The translations under genes were made by a program, and so were the position numbers. The notes below the pieces were generated by a model, which saw only the letters and a program-made list of their open reading frames with translations, ran no database searches and was not told where the DNA came from. A stretch of 50,351 nt of DNA from Crocinitomicaceae bacterium (GTDB lineage Bacteria > Bacteroidota > Bacteroidia > Flavobacteriales_G > Salibacteraceae). Each line of letters begins with the position of its first letter. Within the stretch, counting starts at the first letter, position 1. Positions 9,801 to 18,737 of this stretch are shown here, piece by piece. The DNA is taken from positions 1 to 50,351 of the forward strand of contig PAVO01000021.1 in the NCBI GenBank assembly GCA_002713215.1, in the 5' to 3' direction.

Positions 9801-9997
9801 CTAAACTTCTGGAAGTTGAAGTCATTGAGCAGAAACAAGATGAAAAGTTGAAAGAGGCACCTGATATGGAATTGAATTTCGATGGTGTCGACATAGACAA
9901 TGAAGAAATTGACGCATTGTTTGACGAGGAAGAGATTGAGGAAGAAATTATTCCTGAAACCGAAAACAAAGAGGAGGGACAAGATGAAGGTAAATAA
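6830..9997 (+). CDS. Large secreted tetratricopeptide-repeat protein
   Basis: A 1055-residue protein with a signal peptide (MIKRKLLISLTFLMLFGQIVAQ, split after AQ). It consists of many TPR-like helix pairs with the recurring pattern Y-x(2)-A-x(3)-Y/F and paired KxYPESSK linkers. It ends in a very acidic tail (from about residue 1010, rich in D/E). The start codon is GTG. Proteins of this type are common in Flavobacteriales just upstream of an outer-membrane barrel gene, as here, where the next gene overlaps by 14 bases. It is probably a periplasmic or outer-membrane-associated scaffold; TPR domains bind partner proteins. A weak -7 box (CATATTTG, 7 of 8) lies at 6733-6740. The precise function is unknown. 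Confidence 0.85.
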   Translation: MIKRKLLISLTFLMLFGQIVAQQTELFRNPIRVYNLGLEYYDKELYSSAQKQFAEVVKQIGDENAEVSVNAEYFAALCALKLFHRDASLQLREFIRKHPESSKVRHAKFQLGGYYYRKRKWDDVIKWYSQVSPYDLGKEEKYEYKFKLSYSYLMKKEHDLASRGFYEIKDVNNSYASPARYYFAHISYLKENYQTALTDFRRLSDHPKFGPIVPYYISQILYNQKKYEELLDYAPPLLDSVISKRKPEMARLIGEAHYYERDYEEARPYLEMYQKESRSLNNDDRYQLAFTYYKTEYYEEAIKLFSRLTGLKNEMAQISSYHLADCYLKTGQKNHSRSAFKIAYDLGFDPEITEESLFNYARLSYELSLNPYQKSIEAFKEYIAKYPESSKIDDAYRYLIAVYLTTKNYDAALASIQSVKNKTPQLKSAYQKIAYKKGTSLYQNRAYHDAVRYFDKSHLYKSDEKLTALAFYWKGEARYRQREYDNAIENYRAFIYETSAILTSVFNQANYNVGYCYFKKGDYQEANLWLRKYIYNKEDIDTFKLNDALLRIGDGYFMLKDYDQAIDFYTQAEKVGAFDADYALFQSAVCYGIKKDFGSKISSLEKLIAENPGSAYLDAAYYELGRSYNIQGNNEKALASFKQVIDQGNKNVYLKKSLNSTGLIHYNSNNYDGAITVFTRIVNDYPTYQDTKEALVVLKNIYIERGQVEKYSELMAGLSFVDVSQNELDSAVFEAAQDIYFENKCDKAKPYLISYLNKFQQGIHKLKANYYLADCYYRSESYDSSITFYENITALPSNEHTEEALIRTANYYFDKKRYSEAHNQYKRLEVAATSAPTLRQAVGGRLESSFIMDSTDRALEAAEVYLAHEFNEAHYLAIAYILKARKAVNNNKYDDALTYYSIVADTSKTEISAEAAYGMARVYFERDSLSKSEKLIFGLLNTPDYEVWVAKSLILLSDVYIKKEDYFQAKAALNSVIDNYDGEDMVKVARAKLLEVEVIEQKQDEKLKEAPDMELNFDGVDIDNEEIDALFDEEEIEEEIIPETENKEEGQDEGK

Positions 9998-11732
9998 TCT
10001 ATTTCTGGCTCTGATAATTCTAATCGCAAGCTCATCGTTACAAGCACAGCGTGGAACGGGGGATTCTCTTAAATCGGGAGATGTATTTATTATTAAAGAA
10101 TACGAACCACGAATTGCCGATGCATTTAAGCTAAGCGATGTTCCTAAAATGTTGGACACGGTTATTGAAATTGACAATAACCTGCCCTTTGAGATTAAGT
10201 CTAAAAAAGCGATGACCTCATTTAGCCCCGAGCCAATTAAACCGGCCAAAATGAAGGGGGAGCCATTGAACAAGTTATACAAAGCTTATGCGCTTGTTGG
10301 AATTGGTAATTATCTGTCGACCAGGGCAGAATTGGTTGTCAATAATACCCGATCCAGAAAGTGGGATTACGGTTTTTCAGCATATCACCATGGTAGTGCA
10401 GGTAAGGTTAAGGACCGTGGATATTCAGGATTTTCTGACAACAACTTTAATTTGTATGGGAAGAAGTTCTTTTACAATAAAATCGCTTCTGGGCAATTAA
10501 AATATGATTTGAATTCGTTGCACAAATACGGATTTGACCCTGTATCAATTTCTAATACTCAGGTACTCAATGACAGTTTGGGGAAAAAGAATACGGCTCA
10601 GAATTACCAGAATATTGAGCCTGGTTTGAGGTTCAAAACGTATTTCAAAGATTCAAGTGAATTCAATTACGACATTAAGTTTAATTACTATCACTACTGG
10701 GATAAATACAAGTCCAGTGAAGATAACTTAAAGCTAAGTGCAACGGTAGATCGTTATTTTAATACAGAATTTGGGCAAGTCGAAGCCTGGATCGATGTCA
10801 ATAGTTTTAAATACGATAGAAGTGATGTAGCTCGAAAAGAATCAAGCACCATATTTGGTATTGCACCCAGTGTAATAACGGGTAAGGATGCGTGGAAACT
10901 AAAGATAGGGGCTGACGTGGTGTTTAGCAATGGAGGGAGACACAATTTTTATTTTTATCCGAACCTGTACCTTAAATATGATCTCGTTAAAGACATCCTG
11001 ATTCCTTATGCTGGTGCTAACGGTCAACTTAAGCGGAACAACTTTAAATCACTTACCCAAATAAATCCATTTATAGTTTCTGACCCTACTACCGGAACCG
11101 AGAATACCAAGTTTAACATATACGGAGGTATTCGTGGAGAATTGGCTTCAGATGTTTCCTTCAACATTTCAGCAGCTTTTAAAAACGTAGAGGATTTAGC
11201 CCTCTTTATCAATAAACCTGATACGGTAGGTGGTTTTGCCATAGACAATGAGTTTAATGTACGCTACGATGATGTAAAAATTACAACGCTCGCTGCCGAA
11301 ATAGGCTATCAAAGAATTCGAGATTTTAGTTTTTTACTGAAGGGGGAGTATTTTATTTACTCACTAACCAATCAAAAAGCGGCATGGCATCTTCCCGATT
11401 TTAAACTGTCTTTTAACGGAAGGTATAACATTGGTGAAAAGATGACCCTGACAGCTGATTTGTTTTTTATTGGAGAAAGAGTTGCAAGAACCACTAATCC
11501 GGTTGGTACAGCAAATTTAGGTGGAGGTGTCTATGGTCAAAAATTAGATCCTTTGTTCGATTTAAACATTGGAGTTGAGTACTTTTTCTCACCCCGATGG
11601 ACAGCCTTTGTTCGTTTTTACAACATGACCAATAGCAGGTATGCCATTTACAACGAATACTACCAGCAAGGATTTACGGTAATGGCCGGAATGACTTACA
11701 AGTTTTGGCAAGCGAAGAAAGGAAAAAGGTAG
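9984..11732 (+). CDS. Outer-membrane beta-barrel protein (TonB-receptor-like barrel)
   Basis: A 582-residue protein with a signal peptide MKVNNLFLALIILIASSSLQAQ. ATG 9984 is inside the end of the TPR gene (14-base overlap), and a longer in-frame extension upstream lacks a signal peptide, so it is rejected. From about residue 90 the sequence alternates polar and aromatic residues in strand-length stretches (e.g. WDYGFSAYHH, FNYDIKFNYYHYWDKY). It ends in TYKFW followed by a short basic tail, typical of a barrel. No TonB plug or box is evident, so it is not a full receptor. Coupling to the TPR protein suggests a joint envelope role. Confidence 0.8.
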   Translation: MKVNNLFLALIILIASSSLQAQRGTGDSLKSGDVFIIKEYEPRIADAFKLSDVPKMLDTVIEIDNNLPFEIKSKKAMTSFSPEPIKPAKMKGEPLNKLYKAYALVGIGNYLSTRAELVVNNTRSRKWDYGFSAYHHGSAGKVKDRGYSGFSDNNFNLYGKKFFYNKIASGQLKYDLNSLHKYGFDPVSISNTQVLNDSLGKKNTAQNYQNIEPGLRFKTYFKDSSEFNYDIKFNYYHYWDKYKSSEDNLKLSATVDRYFNTEFGQVEAWIDVNSFKYDRSDVARKESSTIFGIAPSVITGKDAWKLKIGADVVFSNGGRHNFYFYPNLYLKYDLVKDILIPYAGANGQLKRNNFKSLTQINPFIVSDPTTGTENTKFNIYGGIRGELASDVSFNISAAFKNVEDLALFINKPDTVGGFAIDNEFNVRYDDVKITTLAAEIGYQRIRDFSFLLKGEYFIYSLTNQKAAWHLPDFKLSFNGRYNIGEKMTLTADLFFIGERVARTTNPVGTANLGGGVYGQKLDPLFDLNIGVEYFFSPRWTAFVRFYNMTNSRYAIYNEYYQQGFTVMAGMTYKFWQAKKGKR

Positions 11733-11852
11733 AATCCCCGCTAAATTATTACAGTTAAACCTGGAGTATTTTGCTGTGCGAATATGTTAATTCATTGTTG
11801 ATAAATTAAGGGAATAAACAAACCAAAAAATAACCTTCGACAAGCATAACAA

Positions 11853-11860
11853 TATCTTTG
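11853..11860 (+). promoter_or_regulatory. -7 promoter box upstream of gyrB
   Basis: TATCTTTG is a perfect TAnnTTTG. The predicted start near 11866 gives a 67-base leader that opens directly with the hairpin at 11872-11901. Confidence 0.5.
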
Positions 11861-11871
11861 TGTAAAGTCAG

Positions 11872-11901
11872 AAATAGCCGTTGTTTTACGGTTATTTTTT
11901 T
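11872..11901 (+). terminator. Terminator-like hairpin in the gyrB leader
   Basis: Arms AAATAGCCGT (11872-11881) and ACGGTTATTT (11888-11897) pair over 10 base pairs including one G-T, with loop TGTTTT, and are followed by four more T. It may end the TPR/barrel operon. However, it is downstream of the best gyrB -7 box and would then act as an attenuator. Confidence 0.6.
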
Positions 11902-11932
11902 GTAATTAATATTCGTTAATAATCGAACTTAA

Positions 11933-13879
<1,947 letters not shown>

Positions 13880-13905
13880 GTTAGCCTATCGAAATACTTT
13901 TTGCC

Positions 13906-13928
13906 AAGCCCTGTCATTGACGGGGTTT
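13906..13928 (+). terminator. Terminator hairpin after gyrB
   Basis: Ten-base-pair stem AAGCCCTGTC / GACGGGGTTT with an ATT loop, followed by a T-rich tract. It lies 26 bases after the gyrB stop and between convergent genes. Confidence 0.75.
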
Positions 13929-13942
13929 GGTGTTTTAGGAGC

Positions 13943-14314
13943 CTATGTGTTGTCAATCCAGTCCAGGTGATCCTTGGTAAGATCGGACTTAGTATCACCC
14001 GTATTTAGGGTGCTCTTTGGTTCAAACAACAACACCTTAACTTCTTCATTGGCTAAGGGCTTATGCTCGACACCCTTTGGAATTACGACAAACTCTCCCG
14101 CTTCCAGTACAATGGTTTTATCTCGAAGAAGTATTTCAAGGTGACCTTCTATTACCAGAAACATCTCGTCTTCGTCGTCGTGCTTGTGCCAAACAAACTC
14201 ACCTTTGAGCTTGGCCAATTTTACATATTGACTGTTTAGTTCTCCAGCAATTTTGGGCGACCAGTATTCCTGAATGGAGTCAAAGCCCTTTTTCAACGCA
14301 ATTTTCTGAATCAT
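13943..14314 (-). CDS. Cupin-domain protein
   Basis: A 123-residue single-domain cupin. Motif 1 gives His43, His45 and Glu50 (HKHDDEDE) plus VIEG. Motif 2 gives IPKGVEH with His84. These are the usual metal ligands. Small cupins of this type are common stand-alone proteins of unknown substrate (mannose-6-phosphate-isomerase-like). ATG 14314 is supported by a perfect -7 box 18 bases upstream. No partner gene is adjacent. Confidence 0.85.
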   Translation of the reverse strand: MIQKIALKKGFDSIQEYWSPKIAGELNSQYVKLAKLKGEFVWHKHDDEDEMFLVIEGHLEILLRDKTIVLEAGEFVVIPKGVEHKPLANEEVKVLLFEPKSTLNTGDTKSDLTKDHLDWIDNT

Positions 14315-14331
14315 AATAAAGAGTTATCACT

Positions 14332-14339
14332 CAAATATA
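14332..14339 (-). promoter_or_regulatory. -7 and -33 promoter elements of the cupin gene
   Basis: The minus strand reads TATATTTG (perfect) with a TTG at 14360-14362, a 20-base spacing close to the Bacteroidota norm. The predicted leader is about 12 bases. Confidence 0.55.
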
Positions 14340-14349
14340 GAAATACAGT

Positions 14350-14386
14350 CTGCCTATTACAATACAATACTGTATTAGCCTGGCAG
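14350..14386. promoter_or_regulatory. Nested inverted repeat over the cupin -33 region
   Basis: Outer arms CTGCC/GGCAG enclose inner arms AATACA/TGTATT around ATAC. It covers the -33 element, so it could be an operator. No regulator gene is next to it. Confidence 0.35.
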
Positions 14387-14458
14387 TCAGTTGCAAATAT
14401 TCAGGAATAATGAATGATTAGAGTTTCTCTAACCTGTAAGAAAGCGGAGAAAGGTTTG

Positions 14459-14671
14459 TTATTTGACCTGGATGGCAGGGTTCAAGAATTTACCTTTTTT
14501 AGATTCACCCAAAATGGTAACTTCTTTCGTTCTGCGGTATTCATTAACGGCATCGTTCATTTGCTTCTCGCTATCTCTGCGAATTTTAACGCCCGATTTT
14601 GTTCCCTTATTTCGGACTTCAATGTAATACCCATCTTTGAGGGCTTTAGGTCTTGTAGGAGGTCTTCCCAT
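14459..14671 (-). CDS. Small basic conserved hypothetical protein
   Basis: A 70-residue, Lys/Arg-rich protein starting MGRPPTRPKALKDGYYIEV, with a beta-rich N-terminal half and a short amphipathic helix (KQMNDAVNEYRRTK). The opening GRPP resembles an AT-hook-like basic segment. The gene is intact, has an ATG start, and stands alone with about 120 bases on each side. I recall similar short proteins in Flavobacteriales but cannot name a domain. Nucleic-acid binding is only a guess from composition. The opposite strand also has an open frame here, but it lacks protein-like character. Confidence 0.6.
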   Translation of the reverse strand: MGRPPTRPKALKDGYYIEVRNKGTKSGVKIRRDSEKQMNDAVNEYRRTKEVTILGESKKGKFLNPAIQVK

Positions 14672-14792
14672 AATATATTCTTAATCTTACTTTAGGCAGT
14701 ATTTTCAGTATTTAAGCCTGCCATCGCGTCAAATGTATCTTTTTTTTTGGACAAGCATAAATTAATTCTTACTAAATGTAATCATTGATAAT

Positions 14793-15314
14793 CTATTTCG
14801 TCGAAGAGTTGGGTATGTTTAGGTCAATTCCGGCGTAAAATCCCAGGTCTTTTTCAGTCATTAACTTGGTTAGCAAGGCAATTTGTCCCGTGTGGTAGGA
14901 GAGGTGTTCAGCTACATGAATCAGGTTTCCCATTCCGGCCATTTCAAAGCCCTGAACCTTTTCTCGGTTTAGTAACCTCTGCTTATCCGTTTGCTCAATA
15001 ATACGATTGGCCTTAGTTACACATTCCGTAATTTTTTCCAGGAGTTCCACCTTGGAAATTCCCGATTGTGTAGAAAACTCCAGGTCACGCTGTCGGTTGT
15101 CTGGTTCATTACCTATGGAACTATGAATGTATTGGGTAATGTTTCCACGCAAATGCAATACAAGGTTGGCTACCGAGTTGGTTTGCGAATTGGGTTTATG
15201 CCACAATTGTTTTTCGTTCAATTGAGAAAAGCATACTTTGATTCGATCTAAGTTTTCACTATTTCTAAGAATAATCTCAGATTTAAAGCCATCAACCCAA
15301 TTGGTATCATCCAT
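14793..15314 (-). CDS. DinB-like (DUF1572-type) metal-binding protein
   Basis: A 173-residue four-helix-bundle protein. The expected metal triad is visible as His54 (VLHLRGN), His137 and His141 (HVAEHLSYHTGQ); His133 is an extra nearby histidine. The DinB/YfiT superfamily includes thiol-dependent transferases and many uncharacterised members. Its start overlaps the end of the upstream NTF2-like gene by 8 bases, so the two are translated from one message. Confidence 0.82.
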   Translation of the reverse strand: MDDTNWVDGFKSEIILRNSENLDRIKVCFSQLNEKQLWHKPNSQTNSVANLVLHLRGNITQYIHSSIGNEPDNRQRDLEFSTQSGISKVELLEKITECVTKANRIIEQTDKQRLLNREKVQGFEMAGMGNLIHVAEHLSYHTGQIALLTKLMTEKDLGFYAGIDLNIPNSSTK

Positions 15315-15702
15315 TTCTTAGCGCATTTTGTACCAAATGGGTATCTGTGAATTGCCTAAAATGGGTTATTAGTCCATCTTTTAACGTGTACAAGTGAATG
15401 AGTGGTGATTTTAGCTCCTTTCCACTTTCAATGCTTACACCTTTGTAATATCCGATAACAAAAACTTTATCATCAGCACCATAGAACTCCTGAGCCACAG
15501 CACCCCATCCTTTCCAGTACATTGGAAAAAGTCCAAATACTTTTTCAAAAACATCATTTGTTCCTACAAATGTTCCCCCATTTGGAAAACCTTCCATTTG
15601 CTGCCATTCAATTTGAGGGTGAAAGAGCGAAGCCAGTTTTTTACCATCACCTGTGCTAAAAGCATCGTACAGCTCCCTTACTAATTCTACGTTCGAATTC
15701 AT
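15307..15702 (-). CDS. NTF2-like / SnoaL-like protein
   Basis: A 131-residue alpha+beta-cone protein. The initial helix (VELVRELYDAFSTGD) is followed by LFHPQIEW and curved strands ending in HLYTLKDGLITHFRQFTDT, the classic SnoaL/NTF2 pattern. ATG 15702 is chosen because the upstream TTG at 15729 lies within the -7 box. It is first in a two-gene operon with the DinB-like gene. Members act as isomerases, hydrolases or binding proteins; no specific substrate can be given. Confidence 0.8.
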   Translation of the reverse strand: MNSNVELVRELYDAFSTGDGKKLASLFHPQIEWQQMEGFPNGGTFVGTNDVFEKVFGLFPMYWKGWGAVAQEFYGADDKVFVIGYYKGVSIESGKELKSPLIHLYTLKDGLITHFRQFTDTHLVQNALRNG

Positions 15703-15726
15703 TCGATTTTGGTGTTTATTTACTCT

Positions 15727-15734
15727 CAAAAATA
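15727..15734 (-). promoter_or_regulatory. -7 promoter box of the NTF2/DinB operon
   Basis: The minus strand reads TATTTTTG, a perfect TAnnTTTG. Predicted leader about 19 bases to ATG 15702. Confidence 0.5.
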
Positions 15735-15773
15735 CCTAATTCTCAATTCCTGATTTACTCCAACTATTCAAAT

Positions 15774-15781
15774 TAAATTTG
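15774..15781 (+). promoter_or_regulatory. -7 promoter box of the arginase gene
   Basis: TAAATTTG, perfect TAnnTTTG, 22 bases before ATG 15804. It is divergent from the box at 15727-15734, 39 bases away. Confidence 0.55.
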
Positions 15782-15803
15782 TCTTTTTTAAAAATGACTG
15801 TTT

Positions 15804-16748
15804 ATGGTTAAAAATCCAGTTTTTATAAGAATGAGGTCGGAAATTGCAGCAGGCACACGAGGCTCCAGTTTTGGCCCTTTAGCGGTCGAATGGGCTGCCA
15901 TAAAAAGTGGAAATACATTGTTCAATGACTATCCAATCATTGATTTAAAAGATCAAAATCAGTCGTTGTACAACAACGTCGATACACCCAATGCTATTCG
16001 AATAGAGGCGTTGTGCGATGTATACAAAGAGCTTTCAGGGGCGGTTCAGGAAACGCTTGAAAAAGGAAAAAACTTTCCTGTTGTTATTTCTGGTGATCAT
16101 GCAAATGCCGGCGGGACTATTGCAGGTATTAAAACTGCCTTTCCGGATAAACGGATTGGCGTAGTTTGGATTGATGCCCATGGAGACTTACACACTCCGT
16201 ATACAACACCTTCGGGAAATGTTCACGGAATGCCGGTGGCGCTTTCCCTGGGAATGGATAATCAAAGCAACGGGATCAATAATCTTTCAGAAAAGGAAGC
16301 CAGGCTTTGGAATGAATTAAAAGGGTTTGGCGGAATTCAACCTAAAATCCTTCCTCAGGATATTGTGTTCTTTGCCGTAAGAAGTACCGAAGAACCTGAA
16401 GATAAATTGGCCCTGGAACATGGGATTAAAAATTATTCGGTTCCTGAATTACGATACAGGGGCCTTGACCTTTGTTTAAAGGAAGCGGAGCAAAAACTCG
16501 CTGACTGTGATTTAATCTACATCAGTTTTGATGTAGATAGCATGGATTGTGACCTTATATCCTATGGAACAGGAACCCCAGTTCAAAAGGGGCTTGACCA
16601 ACAAGAAGCAACGTCCATAATTCAATATTTCATGAATATGGATAAGACCGTTACTTTGGAGTTTGTTGAAATAAACCCGCTTCTAGACGAAAAGGGAAAT
16701 CGAATGGCAGAAACTGCCTTCGAAGTGCTTGACGAGTTATTGAAATAA
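15804..16748 (+). CDS. Arginase family protein
   Basis: A 314-residue ureohydrolase. The two-manganese ligands are all present: His99 (GDHA), Asp124, His126 and Asp128 (IDAHGD), His141 (GNVHG), and Asp243 and Asp245 (SFDVD). The common SxDxDxxDP ends here as SMDCD; this variation is familiar from Bacteroidota arginases. The late motif EFVEINPLLD also fits. It most likely hydrolyses arginine to ornithine and urea; agmatinase or formimidoylglutamase activity is not excluded. It is monocistronic and its stop is 3 bases from the convergent membrane gene. Confidence 0.88.
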   Translation: MVKNPVFIRMRSEIAAGTRGSSFGPLAVEWAAIKSGNTLFNDYPIIDLKDQNQSLYNNVDTPNAIRIEALCDVYKELSGAVQETLEKGKNFPVVISGDHANAGGTIAGIKTAFPDKRIGVVWIDAHGDLHTPYTTPSGNVHGMPVALSLGMDNQSNGINNLSEKEARLWNELKGFGGIQPKILPQDIVFFAVRSTEEPEDKLALEHGIKNYSVPELRYRGLDLCLKEAEQKLADCDLIYISFDVDSMDCDLISYGTGTPVQKGLDQQEATSIIQYFMNMDKTVTLEFVEINPLLDEKGNRMAETAFEVLDELLK

Positions 16749-16751
16749 TCC

Positions 16752-17156
16752 TTATTTCTTTATTGCCCATTTTGCACCAAGTAGCGCCATGGGAATATAA
16801 GCCAGTCCAATGTCCATAATGTCAAACCAGAGCGGTGCGTCAATTTCGAATGCGTTAGAAATCCCACCTAAGAGCCAAAATATACCGGTTGCAATAGCAA
16901 ATTTCATCTTGTGCGTGGCTGCTATTAATGCGGCTAAGTATCCTGAAAGCAGTGTGCCCAGACCATGGGCTAATAATGGAAATGCATAATTTATTGGTGT
17001 AAACCGATGCATATTTTCCGATAGACTTGTTGCATCCATAGGTTCAATTCCTTCCGGCATAAACGGAATACCAGCAAACAGGATAGCCATGTGGAGGATC
17101 ATGCCGCCTGCAATTGAAGCTACAACGGCTAATATATTTTTTAAAATTGGGTTCAT
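16752..17156 (-). CDS. Hypothetical four-helix inner-membrane protein
   Basis: A 134-residue protein with four hydrophobic spans at about 7-29, 57-79, 86-101 and 115-130. Glycines are frequent within the spans. No family is recognised. It is last in a run of minus-strand genes behind the LuxR-type regulator and DUF4199 protein, 40 bases after the preceding gene, so it may belong to the same unit. Confidence 0.7.
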   Translation of the reverse strand: MNPILKNILAVVASIAGGMILHMAILFAGIPFMPEGIEPMDATSLSENMHRFTPINYAFPLLAHGLGTLLSGYLAALIAATHKMKFAIATGIFWLLGGISNAFEIDAPLWFDIMDIGLAYIPMALLGAKWAIKK

Positions 17157-17196
17157 TCTACTTGTTTTTAGTGTTTATTTAGTTCTAATTCCAGGC

Positions 17197-17577
17197 CTAT
17201 CTCCAGCCTAGTCCTTCGTATAATGTTACTCCTTTCTGTAACAGTTTTTCCATTTCATCAAATACTTCAGGGTCATCTTTTTTAATATGAAAGCAAGATT
17301 TTCCTTTTAAGGTTTTCATAAGATTGGGAAATTCTTCCGCAGTAAACTCTTCCTTGTGCGTATAAATGGGGAAGAAATAAAAACCAACAAAATTCTTGTT
17401 CTTCATCGATGAAGCGAAGTAATGTCCTTCGGTGGTTTTTTTACCTATTACTACAGTTGTTGTTCCATAAACATGATATGCCTTATCAGTATCAGTTCTA
17501 ATGTCCTGGTTTTTCGCATGAGGTTCAATTTTGGCTTTAACTTTTTCAAAAAGCTTGCCTTTCATACTGTCTTCCAT
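17197..17577 (-). CDS. Small conserved cytosolic protein, YdhG/DUF1801-like (tentative)
   Basis: A 126-residue soluble protein. The strand order (TTVVIGKK, GHYFASSM, FVGFYFFPIYTH) and the later KGKSCFHIKK segment with a helical tail recall the DUF1801/YdhG group of small alpha/beta proteins. That assignment rests on pattern memory only. It sits 4 bases downstream of the DUF4199 gene, so they are surely cotranscribed. Function is unknown. Confidence 0.6.
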   Translation of the reverse strand: MEDSMKGKLFEKVKAKIEPHAKNQDIRTDTDKAYHVYGTTTVVIGKKTTEGHYFASSMKNKNFVGFYFFPIYTHKEEFTAEEFPNLMKTLKGKSCFHIKKDDPEVFDEMEKLLQKGVTLYEGLGWR

Positions 17578-17581
17578 AGTA

Positions 17582-18097
17582 TTAATTTTTTCGTCTAAGA
17601 ATTGCTGCTGAAATCAATGAAATGAGAATTCCAACCGGTAATATTTCCATCAAAGTTAATCCAGCTTTTATAAAAGGGTTTTTATAATATTCGATCCACA
17701 TGCGCATTTCCGCTGCTTTTTCTTCTATTTCCTCAGCACTCATATCACTGGCCTGAAGTTTTGCAATGGCTGCATCTACATAATTAGTCATAAAATCGGG
17801 AGCGATTGTACTTGATATAATCATCCAGGTGACCACGTAGAAGGAAGAAGCCAGCAGCGAAATGTACAACCCAAGCAAGAATGCCTTTCCAAAAGAAATA
17901 GTTCCGTCGAGCTCATTGTCCCGATAACTTTTAACACCAACAAAAATGGTGGACAATGCAATTACCATTGATGCATAACCGAATAACTCCGACGCTGGAT
18001 TGTCCAGGTTATCAACCATAAAGGACCAGGACCCCGCCAGGAAAGCCGCTATTATTACTCCACCAATTGATCCGTATTTTAATACTGTTTTTTTCAT
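17582..18097 (-). CDS. DUF4199 membrane protein
   Basis: A 171-residue protein with four transmembrane spans (about 8-24, 38-54, 73-96, 147-166). It has the DUF4199 hallmarks: the SYRDNELDGTISFGKAFLLG stretch after helix 2 and a charged helical loop before the last span. The family is almost confined to Bacteroidota and has no known function. It often stands near LuxR-type regulators, as here (116 bases downstream of one). Confidence 0.85.
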   Translation of the reverse strand: MKKTVLKYGSIGGVIIAAFLAGSWSFMVDNLDNPASELFGYASMVIALSTIFVGVKSYRDNELDGTISFGKAFLLGLYISLLASSFYVVTWMIISSTIAPDFMTNYVDAAIAKLQASDMSAEEIEEKAAEMRMWIEYYKNPFIKAGLTLMEILPVGILISLISAAILRRKN

Positions 18098-18213
18098 AAT
18101 TCTTGTCTTATTTGTGAGCTACAAATCAAAACAGATTGATGTTTTTCAGACTCATACTAAAGTACCAAAGTTTATAAAATGGGTAAAATAGTACGAAAGT
18201 TGTACACTTATTT

Positions 18214-18636
18214 CTAGCTTGAAATAAGTCCGCTCTTTCTTGCAGTTTGTACCGCTTGTGTACGCCGTTTCACATCTAGTTTTGCGAATAAATTGCTCGT
18301 ATGCGATTTTACGGTACTCTCAGAAACGAATAATTTTTCAGCGATTTCTTGATTGGTTAACCCTTCGGTAATACCCAACAGAACATCCATTTCTCTCAAT
18401 GAAATTCCAAGATCTTTCATCACTTCTTCATTGGATTTCGGTTTTTCACCGCCGACCTTTTTGTGATTAACCCACTTAATTCCTGCCCATATTCCTGCCG
18501 ATGTGAACAGGATGGCTAGTAAACCTATATACAGTTCTAACGAAACATTTTTTACGAAGTAGGAATATTCCAGGTATTTTAATATTCCTACCAACACAGC
18601 CAGAAGAAAACCAAAAAGAATTACTTGTTTTTGCAC
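18214..18636 (-). CDS. Membrane-anchored LuxR-type HTH regulator
   Basis: A 140-residue protein. Two hydrophobic spans (about 5-20 and 34-55) are followed by a GerE/LuxR DNA-binding domain (about 78-138) with the canonical GLTNQEIAEKLFVSESTVKSH core. No receiver or ligand domain exists, so the membrane part may sense or tether. The start codon is GTG 18636, directly beside a perfect -7 box at 18641-18648, implying a leaderless message. It probably regulates the DUF4199 group downstream. Confidence 0.85.
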   Translation of the reverse strand: MQKQVILFGFLLAVLVGILKYLEYSYFVKNVSLELYIGLLAILFTSAGIWAGIKWVNHKKVGGEKPKSNEEVMKDLGISLREMDVLLGITEGLTNQEIAEKLFVSESTVKSHTSNLFAKLDVKRRTQAVQTARKSGLISS

Positions 18637-18640
18637 CTTT

Positions 18641-18648
18641 CAAAAATA
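18641..18648 (-). promoter_or_regulatory. -7 promoter box of the LuxR-type gene
   Basis: The minus strand reads TATTTTTG, perfect TAnnTTTG, ending only 4 bases before the GTG start codon. Confidence 0.5.
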
Positions 18649-18737
18649 GATGTATAGCCAGATTTTCGATGCAAAATCAGAAGCCCTGAGAAGAAAATGC
18701 TATTTTAGTGAATCAGTTTTATTAAAGAACCAAGGAT

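Noticed and set aside
9695-10282. A 195-codon open frame on the minus strand across the TPR/barrel junction
   Set aside because: It is antisense to two well-supported genes, has no recognisable motif and no promoter; the acidic tail on the plus strand explains its length.
14414-14695. Plus-strand open frame of 93 codons
   Set aside because: Overlaps the minus-strand small basic protein, whose composition is much more protein-like.
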